Shown here one piece after another: positions 60,501-63,185 of a stretch of 64,000 nucleotides of DNA. This stretch comes from Piliocolobus tephrosceles (lineage: Eukaryota > Chordata > Mammalia > Primates > Cercopithecidae). A program made the translations under genes and the position numbers. Where the stretch lies: contig NC_045441.1 in the NCBI RefSeq assembly GCF_002776525.5, forward strand, positions 123,314,275 to 123,378,274, written 5' to 3'. Numbering within the stretch: the stretch's first letter is position 1; every line of letters begins with the position of its first letter. The notes below the pieces were generated by a model. It had not been told where the DNA came from. It was given only the letters and a program-made list of their open reading frames with translations, and ran no database searches.

Positions 60501-62469
60501 TGTGCAATTTTATCACATGTGTAGATTTATCTTAGCACCACTACAGTCAAGTTATAGAGCAGTTTCATCACAAGGATCCCTTGTAGTACTCTGTAATAGC
60601 CGTAGCACCTCCCTCCCCCTCATCTTCTCTAACCCCTGGAAACCACTAATCTGTCCCTGTCTCTATCTATAATGCTGCTATTTCAAACATGTAATATAAA
60701 TAGAATCATACAGTATATAGCCTTTTGGGATTGGCTTTATTTGTTTCACTCAGACTAATTCCCTGGAAATCCATTCAAGTTGTTGCATGAATCAATTGTT
60801 TATTCTTTCTTATTGCCATGTAGCATTCCATGGCATGGAGGTATCACAGTTACTTGAATTGCTCACCTGTTGAAAGACATCTGGACTGAATCCAGTTTTG
60901 GGTGATTGCTAATAGAGCTGTCATGAACATTCATGTCCAGGCTTTTGCGCATGTATACAGCTTCAGCCTGCCTGCTCTCGGCAGGTACCCACTGGCTGTT
61001 TTGGGGTTCACTTGCTCTCAGATCTGTCAGATGCTACCCATTGCTTCCTTCTTCCTCCTGTGTCGACTCCAGTACTACACAGGTTTTGTGGGTCCGTGGC
61101 TCTTGGTGATACTGTTTCATGTACTTATATGTGTTTCCCTTAGGCTTTTGTTCTCAAATTTTTCTGTTTTTCTGTGGGAATTCAGAGAGACTGAAAAACT
61201 ATGCTGTTTCATTGTTTCCACAGACTCTACTCAGAATCTACACCTTCTTCACAGAATCCACACCTCAGCCATGTGGTTTTTAAAAACTTTATATTTTATT
61301 CTAGGTTGCTATAATTTGTGTCATGAGTGGAGTCTAAACACATCGTTCAGTGTGTTGCAGGAGATTTTATTTTTATTTATTTTATTTTTTATTTTTATTT
61401 CTGAGACAGTTTCACTCTTGTTGCCCAGGCTGGAGTATAATGGCGCCATCTTGGCTCACTGCAACCTCTATCTCCCGGGTTCAAGAGATTCTCCTGCTTC
61501 TGCCTCCCAAGTAGCTGGGATTACAGGTGTGCACCACCATGCCTGGCTAATTCTGTATTTTCGGTAGAGACAGGGTCTCTCCATGTTGCTCAGGCTGGTC
61601 TCGAATTCCTCACCTCAGGTGATCTGCCTCAGCCTCACAAAGTGCTGGGATTACAGGCATGAGCCATCACACCCAGCTGCAGGAGATTTTATTAATGGAT
61701 TCATTCTTTAGTCCAGTCTTCAGGCTTGGCAGTCAAGCCTACATTTATATATCAGCTCTCCCTGATTAACTATCACTTTGAGCAAGTTAATTAACCTCCT
61801 TGTACTTCAGTTTCTTCATACGTTAAAAGGGGATAATGACAGAAACATCTTCATTAGCTTCTTGTGATAATTAAATGAGGTAATACATGGATGACTCTTA
61901 GAATGCTTCCTGGCACATAGTAATTGCTCAGGTAAATTTTAGCTATACTGTTAAGTTGGCTTTGCATAACTGCATTCTAATTCAGTAGTTATGAATATTT
62001 ATCTTAACTTTACAGTCTTATTTAACAGTCATTTCTTTCATTGATCAGTTTTGGGGAGGAATATTTCACTCTAGCAATCAAGAACCAATAAATATTAATA
62101 GTTTTCCTTTAAAAGTCATGTTAAAGCAAATTTACAGAAGTTCATATTTTACCTTATACTGTTATCTATGCTTTGAATATGATTTTTGACGTATAATCAA
62201 TCTGTTTCCGGAAAGAACAACTATTCTTCTACACAGTGTCTTCTATAGTGAGTCCTCATTCAGCCGGGTTAATGATGGCCTAATGGATGTAGTTCATGTG
62301 CTGTCTCCCCGGCTGCAGTAGGAGAACTGACTCTGTTCCTGTGTTGTAGCACTCTTCCCAGCCTGGATGCCCCTTATCCCATGCTGATACTAGCTGGTCC
62401 TGCAGCTTGTGGGAAACGAGAACTTGCCCATCGCCTCTGCAGACAGTTTAGCACTTACTTCAGATATGG
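5569..62469 (+). CDS. LRGUK: LRGUK, spliced coding region, exons 1-11 (3' part outside window)
   Basis: This gene-level entry joins the eleven exons listed below. They splice in frame to 445 codons plus two bases without a stop. Domains in order: acidic, Ser/Glu-rich N-terminus (about 73-98); a run of SDS22-like leucine-rich repeats (about 127-340) with LxxLxLxxNxI units; an LRR cap (about 339-361) with NPI, YWF and LTELD; a linker; and the start of a guanylate kinase-like domain at about 414, with P-loop GPAACGKR (422-429). Mouse LRGUK is needed for manchette-driven sperm head shaping, basal body docking and axoneme growth, and works with HOOK-family and RIMBP3 proteins; that is literature knowledge, not visible here. 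The human protein is about 825 residues, so roughly 380 are missing downstream. Identification rests on my memory of the family sequence and the unusual LRR-plus-GUK architecture. Confidence 0.93.
6330..6374. repeat. (AAT)n microsatellite
   Basis: About 15 uninterrupted ATA/AAT units lie between unique flanks. It is a probable length polymorphism. Confidence 0.95.
6813..7112 (-). mobile_element. Alu, full length, AluS/Y-like
   Basis: Both arms are present in reverse orientation, from a T-rich start and 'ttgagatgcagtctcattct' to 'gagccaccgcacccggcc'. A second T-run (about 6970-6984) is the middle A-rich linker. The right part has the 'ctgacctcgcgatccgccc' wording of younger S/Y elements. Confidence 0.93.
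7290..7956 (+). repeat. Long polypyrimidine (TTTC/TTCC)n tract
   Basis: About 660 bases are almost purely C and T on this strand. Tetranucleotide TTTC runs dominate at 7450-7575 and TTCC/CCCT mixtures elsewhere. It directly adjoins the A-tail side of the reverse-oriented Alu at 7957, so it probably grew from that tail. The 246- and 225-codon frames across it are low-complexity artefacts. Confidence 0.95.
7520..7529. other. Assembly gap (10 N)
   Basis: Ten N bases lie inside the purest TTTC run. The true repeat length is unknown. Confidence 0.98.
7957..8239 (-). mobile_element. Alu, old (AluJ-like)
   Basis: Reverse Alu with many changes from consensus ('gggtcttactccgtcaccca', 'ctcaacctcctaggctcaag', 'tctcgctatattgcccaggc'), typical of AluJ. 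It ends at 'gccactgtgcccagact'. Confidence 0.88.
9228..9440 (+). repeat. MIR SINE
   Basis: Clear MIR order: 'gagatcttgagcaagttact', 'taacctctctcattgttaat', 'taataatacttaaac', 'gagatcctatatgttaaacg'. Confidence 0.75.
10672..10998 (+). mobile_element. Alu, old (AluJ-like)
   Basis: It runs from 'gaccgggtgcagtggctcat' through both arms to an A-rich tail that degrades into GAA units. 'Gaggctgcagtgagctatga' and 'agcttgaggccagagtttga' are AluJ-type wording. Confidence 0.9.
11345..11650 (+). mobile_element. Alu, young, cercopithecid AluYR-like, with target duplication
   Basis: A nearly consensus full-length element begins 'ggccgggcacggtggctcaa'. Distinctive words are 'ctcaagcctgtaatcc', 'ggccgagacgggcgg', 'actagccgggcgaggtggcg' and 'gagatccggccactgc'. 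They are, from memory, Old World monkey AluYR-type states. Perfect 14-base duplications (aaaacacagatgaa) flank it at 11331-11344 and 11651-11664. Few changes and an intact duplication indicate recent insertion. Confidence 0.92.
12060..12570 (+). repeat. L2 LINE 3' end
   Basis: The order fits L2: 'ccttttgcctgtaatactat', 'tattatattatttatcaa', 'gtctgtctcccagactgaac', 'ttatcgacaggcaccatatc', 'gccaagcatagtggctggca'. Confidence 0.75.
12721..13018 (+). mobile_element. Alu, old (AluJ-like)
   Basis: Two decayed arms run from 'ggaccaggtgtggtggctcg' to an A-rich tail with G interruptions. There is a short deletion after 'cagcactttgg'. Confidence 0.9.
13880..14450. repeat. Possible old interspersed repeat, family unassigned
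   Basis: The phrases around 'gataataatcaatataccaa'-type text (here near 14385-14425, 'caaaataatcaatatacc' and 'gtggcatattttag') and 'gacaacaggtagattaacag' near 13935 feel like a dispersed, probably LTR- or DNA-type element. I cannot name it from sequence alone. Nothing suggests coding. Confidence 0.3.
14456..14592 (-). repeat. MIR SINE, reverse
   Basis: Reverse MIR core: 'gaggctcagtgaaaacttta', 'aaagtcacacatccaaaatg', 'gcagggctggggttcaagcc'. Confidence 0.75.
15140..15400 (+). repeat. MIR SINE
   Basis: Nearly complete MIR: 'gcagtggttagggcagtttt', 'cattccagctctgtcacata', 'tttttccgtctgtaaagtgg', 'gagttcatccattgagagc'. Confidence 0.8.
15683..15790 (+). CDS. LRGUK: LRGUK exon 2 (residues 101-136)
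   Basis: The acceptor is tgttttacag|GAG and the donor TCA|gtgagt, both strong. It encodes EEFDGVLREE…EQVYLNLTLS, 36 whole codons. A predicted helix (about 101-119) leads into the first beta-strand-like segment (VYLNLTLS) of the leucine-rich repeat array. Both borders lie between codons, so skipping this exon would keep frame and remove only the approach to the repeat array. Confidence 0.92.
16504..16528 (+). repeat. Poly-A run
   Basis: About 25 consecutive A's without a recognisable retroelement upstream. It is probably a simple repeat. Confidence 0.9.
17030..17270 (+). repeat. L2 LINE 3' end
   Basis: The order 'gtcgtaagtttcttaagggc', 'catcatgccaagcacaatgc', 'catagtaaatattcagtaag' matches the last part of L2. 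Confidence 0.7.
17470..17690 (+). repeat. MIR SINE
   Basis: MIR phrases: 'actaacttgctgtgtgattt', 'acctctctgtacctcaca', 'cacctgtaaattgggagt', 'gaaagagctttgaaaatg'. Confidence 0.7.
18108..18189 (+). CDS. LRGUK: LRGUK exon 3 (residues 137-164, first base of codon 164)
   Basis: The acceptor is attttctcag|GGT and the donor GAAG|gtatgt. It encodes GCNLIDVSILCGYVHLQKLD and on to LSVNKIE, plus one base. The last part is a textbook SDS22-like unit (LQKLDLSVNKIE), in which the Leu residues form the hydrophobic core and Asn the ladder. Length is 82 bases, so it ends in phase 1 and is completed by exon 4 (GA + T makes Asp164). Confidence 0.92.
18657..18945 (-). mobile_element. Alu (AluS-like)
   Basis: Full reverse Alu from the T-run through 'gatggagtctcactctgttg' to 'ccgtcacacccagcc'. 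Confidence 0.92.
18950..19234 (-). mobile_element. Alu, old (AluJ-like), tandem with previous
   Basis: A second reverse Alu starts five bases after the first: 'ttgagacagggtcttgctct' … 'gagccactgtgcctgggcc'. 'Ctcctgggctcaagcgatct' and a short middle region point to AluJ. The younger Alu probably landed in the older one's tail. Confidence 0.9.
20226..20409 (+). mobile_element. MER5A DNA transposon (hAT-Charlie)
   Basis: Near-complete MER5A: 'cgaatcacctggcagccctg', 'gattcggtaggtttggggcg', 'gggaatttgcatttcgaaca', 'gctgctggtccgggaccaca'. It has no coding capacity. Confidence 0.88.
22035..22135 (+). CDS. LRGUK: LRGUK exon 4 (residues 164-197)
   Basis: The acceptor is ttccccccag|AT and the donor CTCAAG|gtagac, a weaker donor. 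It encodes DLSCVSCMPYLLELNASQNN and on to LTTFFNFKPPKNLK. It contains a second repeat (YLLELNASQNNLTTF) and ends in the Pro/Lys-rich turn before the next. Length is 101 bases: two bases complete codon 164, then 33 codons, so the end is in phase 0. Confidence 0.92.
22761..22920 (+). mobile_element. MER5A-like DNA transposon
   Basis: Phrases 'caaatcatctgtggttcttg', 'ccgttgggtctggggtgggg', 'cctgagtctgtgattacta' and 'cttcctggtgatgttatgcc' follow MER5A order. Confidence 0.75.
22925..23475 (+). mobile_element. MER5-group element split by an Alu
   Basis: The left half (22925-23056) has 'ctgcactttggaatgccctg' and 'gagattctgatttaagtggt'. The right half (23415-23475) resumes with 'ggccttttaaagagaccatc' and 'aggtgactctaatgtgctga'. 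The Alu at 23057-23414 sits between them. Confidence 0.65.
23057..23414 (-). mobile_element. Alu with internal duplication of its left-arm end
   Basis: Reverse Alu in which the block 'ggctggagtgcagtggc…ctcctgggctcaagtg' occurs twice, at about 23075-23133 and 23145-23211. This makes the element about 60 bases longer than usual. The copies differ, so the duplication is not recent. Confidence 0.85.
24217..24533 (-). mobile_element. Alu (AluS-like)
   Basis: Full reverse Alu with a long T-rich tail (24217-24252) ending at 'gagctgttacgcctggcc'. Confidence 0.92.
24545..24700 (-). repeat. MIR SINE, reverse
   Basis: Reverse MIR: 'gaagcaggaaaggttaagta', 'gtagcggaactgggattgaa', 'cccgctgtctgagactccac'. 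Confidence 0.7.
24975..25274 (+). mobile_element. Alu (AluS-like)
   Basis: It runs from 'tgactgggcgcagtggctca' to an A-rich tail with G interruptions. About 12 bases are missing in the left arm after 'gggaggctga'. Confidence 0.92.
26105..26452 (+). mobile_element. Alu (AluS/Y-like) with long A-rich regions
   Basis: Full element with a 25-base middle A-run and a tail ending in AAAAG units. A local duplication 'aggaggtgggtcaggag' appears near 26166. Confidence 0.92.
26791..27089 (+). mobile_element. Alu (AluS/Y-like)
   Basis: Full element from 'ggctgggtgcggtggctcac' to an 18-base A tail. A probable short target duplication (gattaaa) lies at 26783-26789 and just after the tail. Confidence 0.92.
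27242..27323 (+). CDS. LRGUK: LRGUK exon 5 (residues 198-225, first base of codon 225)
   Basis: The acceptor is ttcttgccag|AAG and the donor GATG|gtatcc. It encodes KADFSHNHISEICDLSAYHA then LTKLFLDG. It covers the end of one repeat (LKKADFSHNHISEI across the exon 4/5 join) and the strand of the next (LTKLFLD). Length is 82 bases, ending in phase 1, the same size and phase as exon 3. Confidence 0.92.
27645..27947 (+). mobile_element. Alu with target duplication
   Basis: Full-length Alu flanked by 13-base copies of aattaactccttt at 27632-27644 and 27948-27960. The head is slightly altered ('cagtcgagtgtgttggctca'). Confidence 0.93.
28848..29013 (-). mobile_element. MER5A-like DNA transposon, reverse
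   Basis: Reverse MER5A phrases: 'cagcagcatcacctggaact', 'catagaaatgcagattcttg', 'aatcagaatttgcattttaa', followed by a 14-base C-run and 'aagcaatttgagcacacatg'. Confidence 0.8.
29016..29325 (+). mobile_element. Alu with target duplication inside MER5A
   Basis: It inserted in the MER5A end. The flanks 'aaacactggggttggtctag' and 'aaacactggttggtctag' (29326-29343) are a target duplication with a two-base difference. Confidence 0.9.
30110..31890 (+). mobile_element. Ancient L1, ORF2 3' part and 3' UTR, decayed
   Basis: In order: 'ctaaacaaaatattagcaac', 'taataaaatccagctctcat', 'acaataaaaactctcaataa', 'aaacaagagaaagaaattaa', 'ttctttgcaaatgacatg', 'aaacatatgaagagatatca', 'gaaacagcccaaacacac'. This is L1 ORF2 from the reverse transcriptase onward. 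The catalytic FADD is here FAND, and stops are frequent, so it is dead. Confidence 0.8.
32330..32475 (-). repeat. MIR-like fragment, reverse
   Basis: 'Atttagagatcagctagtgc', 'tatggaagaggagcctggga' and 'ggtaaatggttgaactgaga' recall a reverse MIR-type element. Confidence 0.45.
33740..34190 (-). mobile_element. Ancient L1 fragment, reverse
   Basis: 'Gaatggcagcttatcttaat', 'ctcctgactacaggtgagac', 'gtccattttttattttttat' and 'gtagaatcttttgtctgcta' read as the antisense of L1 ORF2 3' end text. Confidence 0.6.
35320..35606 (-). mobile_element. Alu (AluY-like) with target duplication
   Basis: Near-consensus reverse Alu flanked by gctatgccttttt at 35307-35319 and 35607-35619. It carries private changes ('gtcttgatctgctgacctcg', 'gtgattcacccgccttgg') that reappear 2.2 kb downstream at 37762. 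Confidence 0.93.
35815..35939 (+). CDS. LRGUK: LRGUK exon 6 (residues 225-266)
   Basis: It encodes NEIEEISGLEMCNNLIHLSL, ANNKIMTINGLNKLPIKILC and L, joining to exon 5 through Gly225. It carries two SDS22-like units: NEIEEISGLEMCNNLIHLSL and ANNKIMTINGLNKL. The donor is CTG|gtgagt (strong). The acceptor 'catggtatatag|GC' has almost no pyrimidine tract, and another AG lies 13 bases upstream (35800-35801). Exon length is 125 bases: two bases, then 41 codons, ending in phase 0. Confidence 0.9.
36096..36155. repeat. (GT)n then (GA)n microsatellite
   Basis: An irregular TGTGTG run is followed by AGAGAG/AAAGAGAG units, a compound simple repeat. Confidence 0.9.
36855..37153 (+). mobile_element. Alu (AluJ/S-like) with target duplication
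   Basis: A perfect 15-base duplication (gaaatgacatcttgg) lies at 36840-36854 and 37154-37168. The head 'gccatgcactgcaactcatg' is diverged. The 'ggtcaaggctgcagtgagtc' right arm is old-type. Confidence 0.92.
37303..37640 (+). mobile_element. Alu (AluS-like)
   Basis: Full element with an A-rich tail broken by C (aacaacaacaacaaaaacc). Imperfect flanks 'aaactcttcca' and 'aaacctcttcca' suggest a target duplication. Confidence 0.9.
37762..37805 (-). repeat. Orphan 44-base Alu fragment, templated copy
   Basis: Exactly the 44 bases of the Alu at 35513-35556 recur here alone, with no A-tail, head or target duplication. The private changes of that Alu (ttgatctgctgacc, gattcacccgcc) are included, so it was copied from that element. 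Confidence 0.85.
38941..39062. repeat. 65-base tandem duplication
   Basis: 'Ttacagtctatctaccacac' begins at 38941 and again (with c/t changes) at 39006. Both copies end in 'gaaag' or 'gaag' plus 'aagtgtatt'-like text. Confidence 0.8.
39640..40060. repeat. Possible old LTR-type repeat, unassigned
   Basis: 'Tgttgcataacaagctacca', 'gcttagctgggaggttct' and 'ccatattcttcggtgaagct' recall a dispersed element found in many human introns. I cannot name the family. Confidence 0.4.
40075..40380 (+). mobile_element. Alu (AluS-like)
   Basis: Full element from 'ggccaggtgcagcggctcac' to an 18-base A tail. Confidence 0.93.
40922..41065 (+). CDS. LRGUK: LRGUK exon 7 (residues 267-314)
   Basis: The acceptor is gtctattttag|AGC and the donor AATAAG|gtagtg (weaker). 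It encodes SNNQIETITGLEDLKALQNL, DLSHNQISGLQGLENHDLLE and VINLEDNK: 48 codons. It spans about two repeat units with the canonical LQNLDLSHNQI and LEVINLEDNK strands. Both borders are between codons, so two repeats could be skipped without losing frame. The frame stays open for 49 codons past the donor; that part is taken as intron. Confidence 0.93.
41455..41800 (+). mobile_element. L1M 3' UTR fragment
   Basis: 'Gttgggaagatgttggtgaa', 'gatctattgtataacatggc', 'caattatagttaataaaaat' and 'gtcatcgtgttgtacacaat' follow the L1MA/MB 3' UTR order. Confidence 0.75.
42390..42426 (+). repeat. (GT)n microsatellite
   Basis: About 18 TG units lie between one target-duplication copy and the tail side of the adjacent reverse Alu. 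Confidence 0.95.
42427..42715 (-). mobile_element. Alu (AluY-like), truncated head, with target duplication
   Basis: Reverse Alu ends abruptly at 'ggcgtgag', lacking the last 15 or so bases. Copies of tccttgacttgt flank it at 42382-42393 and 42716-42727, with the GT repeat between the left copy and the tail. A small internal insertion (cgtcagg) lies near 42640. Confidence 0.88.
43030..43235 (-). repeat. MIR SINE, reverse
   Basis: 'Tatgcaccaggcactttcct', 'atctcatttaatcctcatta', 'ttttacaaatgaagaaacag', 'gaggttaagtaactttccca' is a long reverse MIR. Confidence 0.8.
43340..43653. mobile_element. Non-autonomous DNA transposon (hAT-Charlie type)
   Basis: 'Ttgagccacagatgtgaacc', 'ccagtagccacagtaaaaag', 'gaaacaggtgaaattaattt' and, at the far end, 'gcatgtggctagtgattatc', 'tgggacagtgcag'. 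The ends are inversely related (gtagccac/gtggctag). I recognise the element but am unsure of its exact name. Confidence 0.6.
44546..45149 (-). mobile_element. Young L1 (L1PA-like), 5' inverted, interrupted by gap
   Basis: A poly-T (reverse poly-A) begins at 44546 and enters the N run. The right flank (44970-45149) is near-consensus L1 ORF2 text in the forward direction: 'gatatgaacagacatttctc', 'gaaaaaatgctcatcatcac', 'gagataccatctcacaccag'. Copies of tggctttccttct flank the whole at 44533-44545 and 45150-45162. Opposite orientations inside one target duplication mean a twin-primed insertion. Confidence 0.85.
44570..44969. other. Assembly gap (400 N)
   Basis: The gap lies inside the young L1. 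Its sequence and true length are unknown. All long frames across it are artefacts. Confidence 0.98.
45200..46060 (-). mobile_element. Possible remnant of endogenous retroviral pol, reverse
   Basis: Reverse translations give short phrases such as LPPVCIPGQGHVGQVEW and HLSLNNKKQGVLGK that faintly recall ERV-L-type integrase and dUTPase text, with stops and frame changes. The 92- and 124-codon frames here have no start context. Base content is more GC-rich than its surroundings. This call is weak. Confidence 0.22.
46285..46528 (+). repeat. L2 LINE 3' end, cut by an Alu
   Basis: 'Atctgttagagttcactggc', 'gaatgttagcttcaagagct', 'gggactttatcttgttcact', 'gcaatgcctggctcagagat', then 'aagaatatttgttg'. 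It resumes after the Alu with 'gctgaatgcagg'. Confidence 0.75.
46529..46840 (+). mobile_element. Alu (AluJ-like) with target duplication
   Basis: It is flanked by aagaatatttgttg at 46515-46528 and 46841-46854, a perfect 14-base duplication taken from the L2 end. The arms are old-type ('gtctaggagtttgaggctgc'). Confidence 0.92.
47425..47876 (+). mobile_element. MLT1 LTR (ERVL-MaLR)
   Basis: In order: 'gtgaaattgtgtgcccctct', 'gggatctttgaagatgtaat', 'aatgtcctgataagtggctg', 'gaagaagacacacacaca', 'cagactgctggtctccagaa', 'agaaatttctgttgttttag'. This is a solo LTR of a MaLR retrotransposon. Confidence 0.85.
47930..48800 (-). mobile_element. Ancient L1M, reverse
   Basis: 'Gaagaaatttctctatacc', 'ccatatttagtctttaatcc', 'caattgggatttgttttgtg' and 'caggatttattgagtcattt' read as antisense L1M text. 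Confidence 0.65.
48838..49110 (+). mobile_element. L1MA/PB-type 3' UTR fragment
   Basis: 'Aggaataagatctagtattc', 'ggtgactatagttaataata', 'gaggtgatggataacccagt', 'ccctgatttgatcattacac', 'ccccataaatatgtgcaact' is the L1 3' UTR order. Confidence 0.8.
49130..49245 (-). repeat. Short L2/MIR-like fragment
   Basis: 'Cattgaggacccattatatc', 'cagccttgtgctaaccaatt' and 'taactcatttaacaaat' recall the reverse MIR/L2 tail. It is short and uncertain. Confidence 0.4.
49261..49710. repeat. Direct duplication A (two 110-base copies)
   Basis: Copies at 49261-49369 and 49601-49710 share 'tatttattctgttccattga' and 'cagtaatgcacttaccaaca'. They are about 90% identical by eye, in the same orientation and 340 bases apart. 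Confidence 0.8.
49440..49596. repeat. Block B, first copy (second at 52108-52264)
   Basis: Both copies contain 'gagaattcaggcctg', 'caacccaa', a T/C-rich run and 'taaaattgtgaaa'. They are in the same orientation and about 2.67 kb apart. Confidence 0.7.
49790..49918. repeat. AT-rich/(TA)n(TG)n microsatellite
   Basis: Alternating TA with a short TG run and repeated 'atatattcacatata' words. Confidence 0.9.
49884..49995. repeat. Block C, source copy
   Basis: The last about 45 bases ('gatctggatggtgatgctta' and following) recur almost unchanged at 50840-50881. Confidence 0.75.
50510..51110 (-). mobile_element. Ancient L1M fragment, reverse, carrying an insertion
   Basis: 'Gttagactgaatgttcttgt', 'gaagtgggaaagctggttca', 'caggttgccctatagaaaga' and 'ctcaccagcaatgtatgcaa' read as antisense L1 ORF2/UTR text. 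It is interrupted at 50761-50880 by block C. Confidence 0.65.
50769..50881. repeat. Block C, inserted copy with duplicated target
   Basis: A copy of 49884-49995 sits between two versions of the L1 word 'ctaattttt…acaaaaaattagg' (50733-50760 and 50880-50905). Confidence 0.75.
51126..51592 (+). mobile_element. Alu (AluJ-like) with gap in its A tail
   Basis: The head 'gccagtgtggtggctcatgg' and diverged arms are old-type. Flanks aacaagagcag at 51115-51125 and 51593-51603 are the target duplication. The tail is interrupted by N. Confidence 0.88.
51455..51554. other. Assembly gap (100 N) in poly-A
   Basis: Exactly 100 N between two A-runs, the usual placeholder for a gap of unknown size. Confidence 0.98.
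51693..51712 (+). repeat. Poly-A run
   Basis: About 19 A's without a clear element before it. Confidence 0.85.
52108..52264. repeat. Block B, second copy
   Basis: See the copy at 49440-49596. The T-rich middle differs in length. Confidence 0.7.
52429..52728 (+). mobile_element. Alu (AluS/Y-like)
   Basis: It runs from 'ggctgggcgcggtggctcat' to a 16-base A tail. Some changes are unusual ('ttatctgggcgttgtgctgt'). Confidence 0.92.
53150..53230 (+). CDS. LRGUK: LRGUK exon 8 (residues 315-341)
   Basis: The acceptor is gattgaacag|ATT and the donor ATTCAG|gtgaga. It encodes IAELREIEYIKNLPILRVLN then LLKNPIQ, 27 codons. This is the last full repeat (LPILRVLNLLKNPI); the NP after the strand marks the end of the solenoid and the start of the cap. 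Phase is 0 at both ends. Confidence 0.93.
54250..54327. mobile_element. MADE1 (mariner-derived MITE)
   Basis: The two halves pair: 'gggcacaaaagtaattgtgg' near the start and 'ccacaattacttttgcacc' near the end, around a short T/A centre. This is the 80-base MADE1 palindrome that gave rise to the miR-548 family elsewhere in primates. Confidence 0.92.
54693..55342 (+). mobile_element. L1PA/PB 3' UTR, 5' truncated, with Alu in its tail
   Basis: 'Aagccattatcctcagcaac', 'gcatgttctcacttataact', 'gaacacatggacacagggag', 'cgtgcacgtcctgcacatat' is primate L1 3' UTR. Duplications agaaatgaggataa (54679-54692) and agaaatgagggtaa (55343-55356) flank the L1 plus Alu. Confidence 0.88.
55031..55320 (-). mobile_element. 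Alu (AluY-like), in L1 tail
   Basis: Reverse Alu with a (TTTTA)n-extended tail (54992-55035). Flanks aattaaatta at 54982-54991 and 55321-55330 form its target duplication inside the L1 A-rich end. Confidence 0.9.
55618..55704 (+). CDS. LRGUK: LRGUK exon 9 (residues 342-370)
   Basis: The donor GAAAAG|gtatgt is strong; the acceptor tttaaatag|GAA is weak. It encodes EKSEYWFFVIFMLLRLTELD then QKKIKVEEK, 29 codons. This is the LRR cap: aromatic residues (YWFF) and hydrophobic VIFMLL pack on the last repeat, followed by LTELD, as in U2A'/DNAAF1-type proteins. A basic tail leads to the linker. Confidence 0.92.
55705..57135 (+). other. Intron 9
   Basis: GT at 55705 and AG at 57134-57135. It has a T-run at 56852-56870 and no transposon I can name. 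A 146-codon reverse frame (56183-56623) lacks any recognisable motif. Confidence 0.8.
57136..57242 (+). CDS. LRGUK: LRGUK exon 10 (residues 371-406, two bases of codon 406)
   Basis: It encodes VSAVNKYDPPPEVLAAQDHL then THVVNSVMQPQRIFD and two bases. This is the linker between LRR cap and kinase domain, with a Pro-rich DPPPE and a helix (AAQDHLTHVVNSVMQ). The donor is GACAG|gtattt. The acceptor 'tctggaaaag|GTT' is purine-rich, and two AGs follow within 10 bases (57141-57145), but only 57136 keeps frame with exon 9. Length is 107 bases, ending in phase 2. Confidence 0.88.
58908..59025. repeat. (CCAT)n and TCTG/TCTA-rich simple repeat
   Basis: Six CATC units are followed by 'ctgtctgtatctatctctgt' and 'gtctatagatagatgg', a decaying tetranucleotide repeat. 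Confidence 0.8.
59290..61371 (-). mobile_element. Ancient L1M, reverse, large fragment
   Basis: Successive antisense L1 phrases: 'gtggacagttgagtggcatt', 'aaccatcaccaccatctgtt', 'aaactctgtacccattaagc', then 'gaggtaattgtagattcaca', 'gtagcattccatggcatgga', 'cacctgttgaaagacatctg' and 'tgctaatagagctgtcatga'. It may comprise more than one insertion. Frames across it, including one of 221 codons from 60902, are chance. Confidence 0.7.
61372..61677 (-). mobile_element. Alu (AluS-like) with target duplication
   Basis: A perfect 16-base duplication (tgcaggagattttatt) at 61356-61371 and 61678-61693 surrounds a full reverse Alu with a T/A-rich tail. Confidence 0.93.
61705..61945 (+). repeat. MIR SINE
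   Basis: 'Gagcaagttaattaacctcc', 'tcagtttcttcatacgttaa', 'ataattaaatgaggtaatac', 'cctggcacatagtaattgct' is a well-preserved MIR. Confidence 0.82.
62350..62469 (+). CDS. LRGUK: LRGUK exon 11 (residues 406-446, start of guanylate kinase-like domain)
   Basis: The acceptor is gtgttgtag|C and the donor TATGG|gtaagt. It encodes (S)TLPSLDAPYPMLILAGPAA, CGKRELAHRLCRQFSTYFRY and G (two bases in this exon). PMLILAGPAACGKREL is the first beta strand, P-loop and helix of the guanylate kinase fold, with Gly422, Gly427 and Lys428. The residue after Lys is Arg429, where active guanylate kinases have Ser or Thr for magnesium binding, so phosphoryl transfer is doubtful. The domain continues in exons beyond the window. 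Ends in phase 2. Confidence 0.93.
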
Positions 62470-62884
62470 GTAAGTTTGTTTATTTGCTTGTTAAGACTTG
62501 GAAATTTATCTGAATTATTGGAGGTATCAACAGTTCATTTCTAGTAAAATCTCTGATATTACTAATGTTGGCTATTAATTTTAAGCAAGTTCAGAAATGT
62601 ACAAAACAACTTAATATTTAAGTTACACTTTATAGCAAAACCAAAAGTGGTAAGTAAATTGAATGGTCAATAGATATTAACTCTTGGTAAGGACAGAGCA
62701 CCATGTGAGTATTAATCCTTGATGGTACATTATTGATAAAATTGGATCGATGTGATTACCTGGTTCTGGAACGATAGAATCTTGATTCTTGTGCCATTCT
62801 AATCGATATGGTAAAGATGATTGCTAAAGTATACTTCTAGCAATAGAAGAACTTACCATATAGCAGGAAGAAACAAAATAATTT

Positions 62885-63185
62885 TTCTTTTTTTTTTTTT
62901 TGAGATGGAGTCTGGCTCTGTCACCCAAGCCGGAGTGCAGTGGTGCGATCTCCACTCACTGCAAGCTCTGCCTCCCGGGTTCACGCCATTCTCTTGCCTC
63001 AGCCTCCCAAGTAGCTGGGGGGACTACAGGCACCCGCCACCTCACCCAGCTAATTTTTTGTACTTTTAGTAGAGATGGGGTTTCACTGTGCTAGCCAGGA
63101 TGGTCTCGATCTCCTGACCTCGTGATCCGCCCACCTTGGCCTCCTAAGTGCTGGGATTACAGGTGTGAGCCACCACCCCTGGCCA
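62885..63185 (-). mobile_element. Alu (AluY-like) with long target duplication
   Basis: Flanks aaacaaaataatttttcttt plus t lie at 62871-62891 and 63186-63206 (21 bases). The last bases merge with the T tail. 'Cgccacctcacccagc' resembles the GAGGTGG state of the AluYR copy at 11345 with CpG decay. Confidence 0.9.

Larger units (their letters stand above)
57243..62349 (+). other. Intron 10
   Basis: GT at 57243 and AG at 62348-62349 ('ctgtgttgtag'). It contains a G-run near 57561, a short tetranucleotide repeat, a long reverse L1 carrying an Alu, and a MIR. The stretches 57243-58900, 58970-59280 and 61946-62349 show nothing I can name. Confidence 0.85.

Noticed and set aside
60902..61567. 221-codon + frame
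   Set aside because: It runs from reverse L1M text into a reverse Alu, without a start context or splice evidence.
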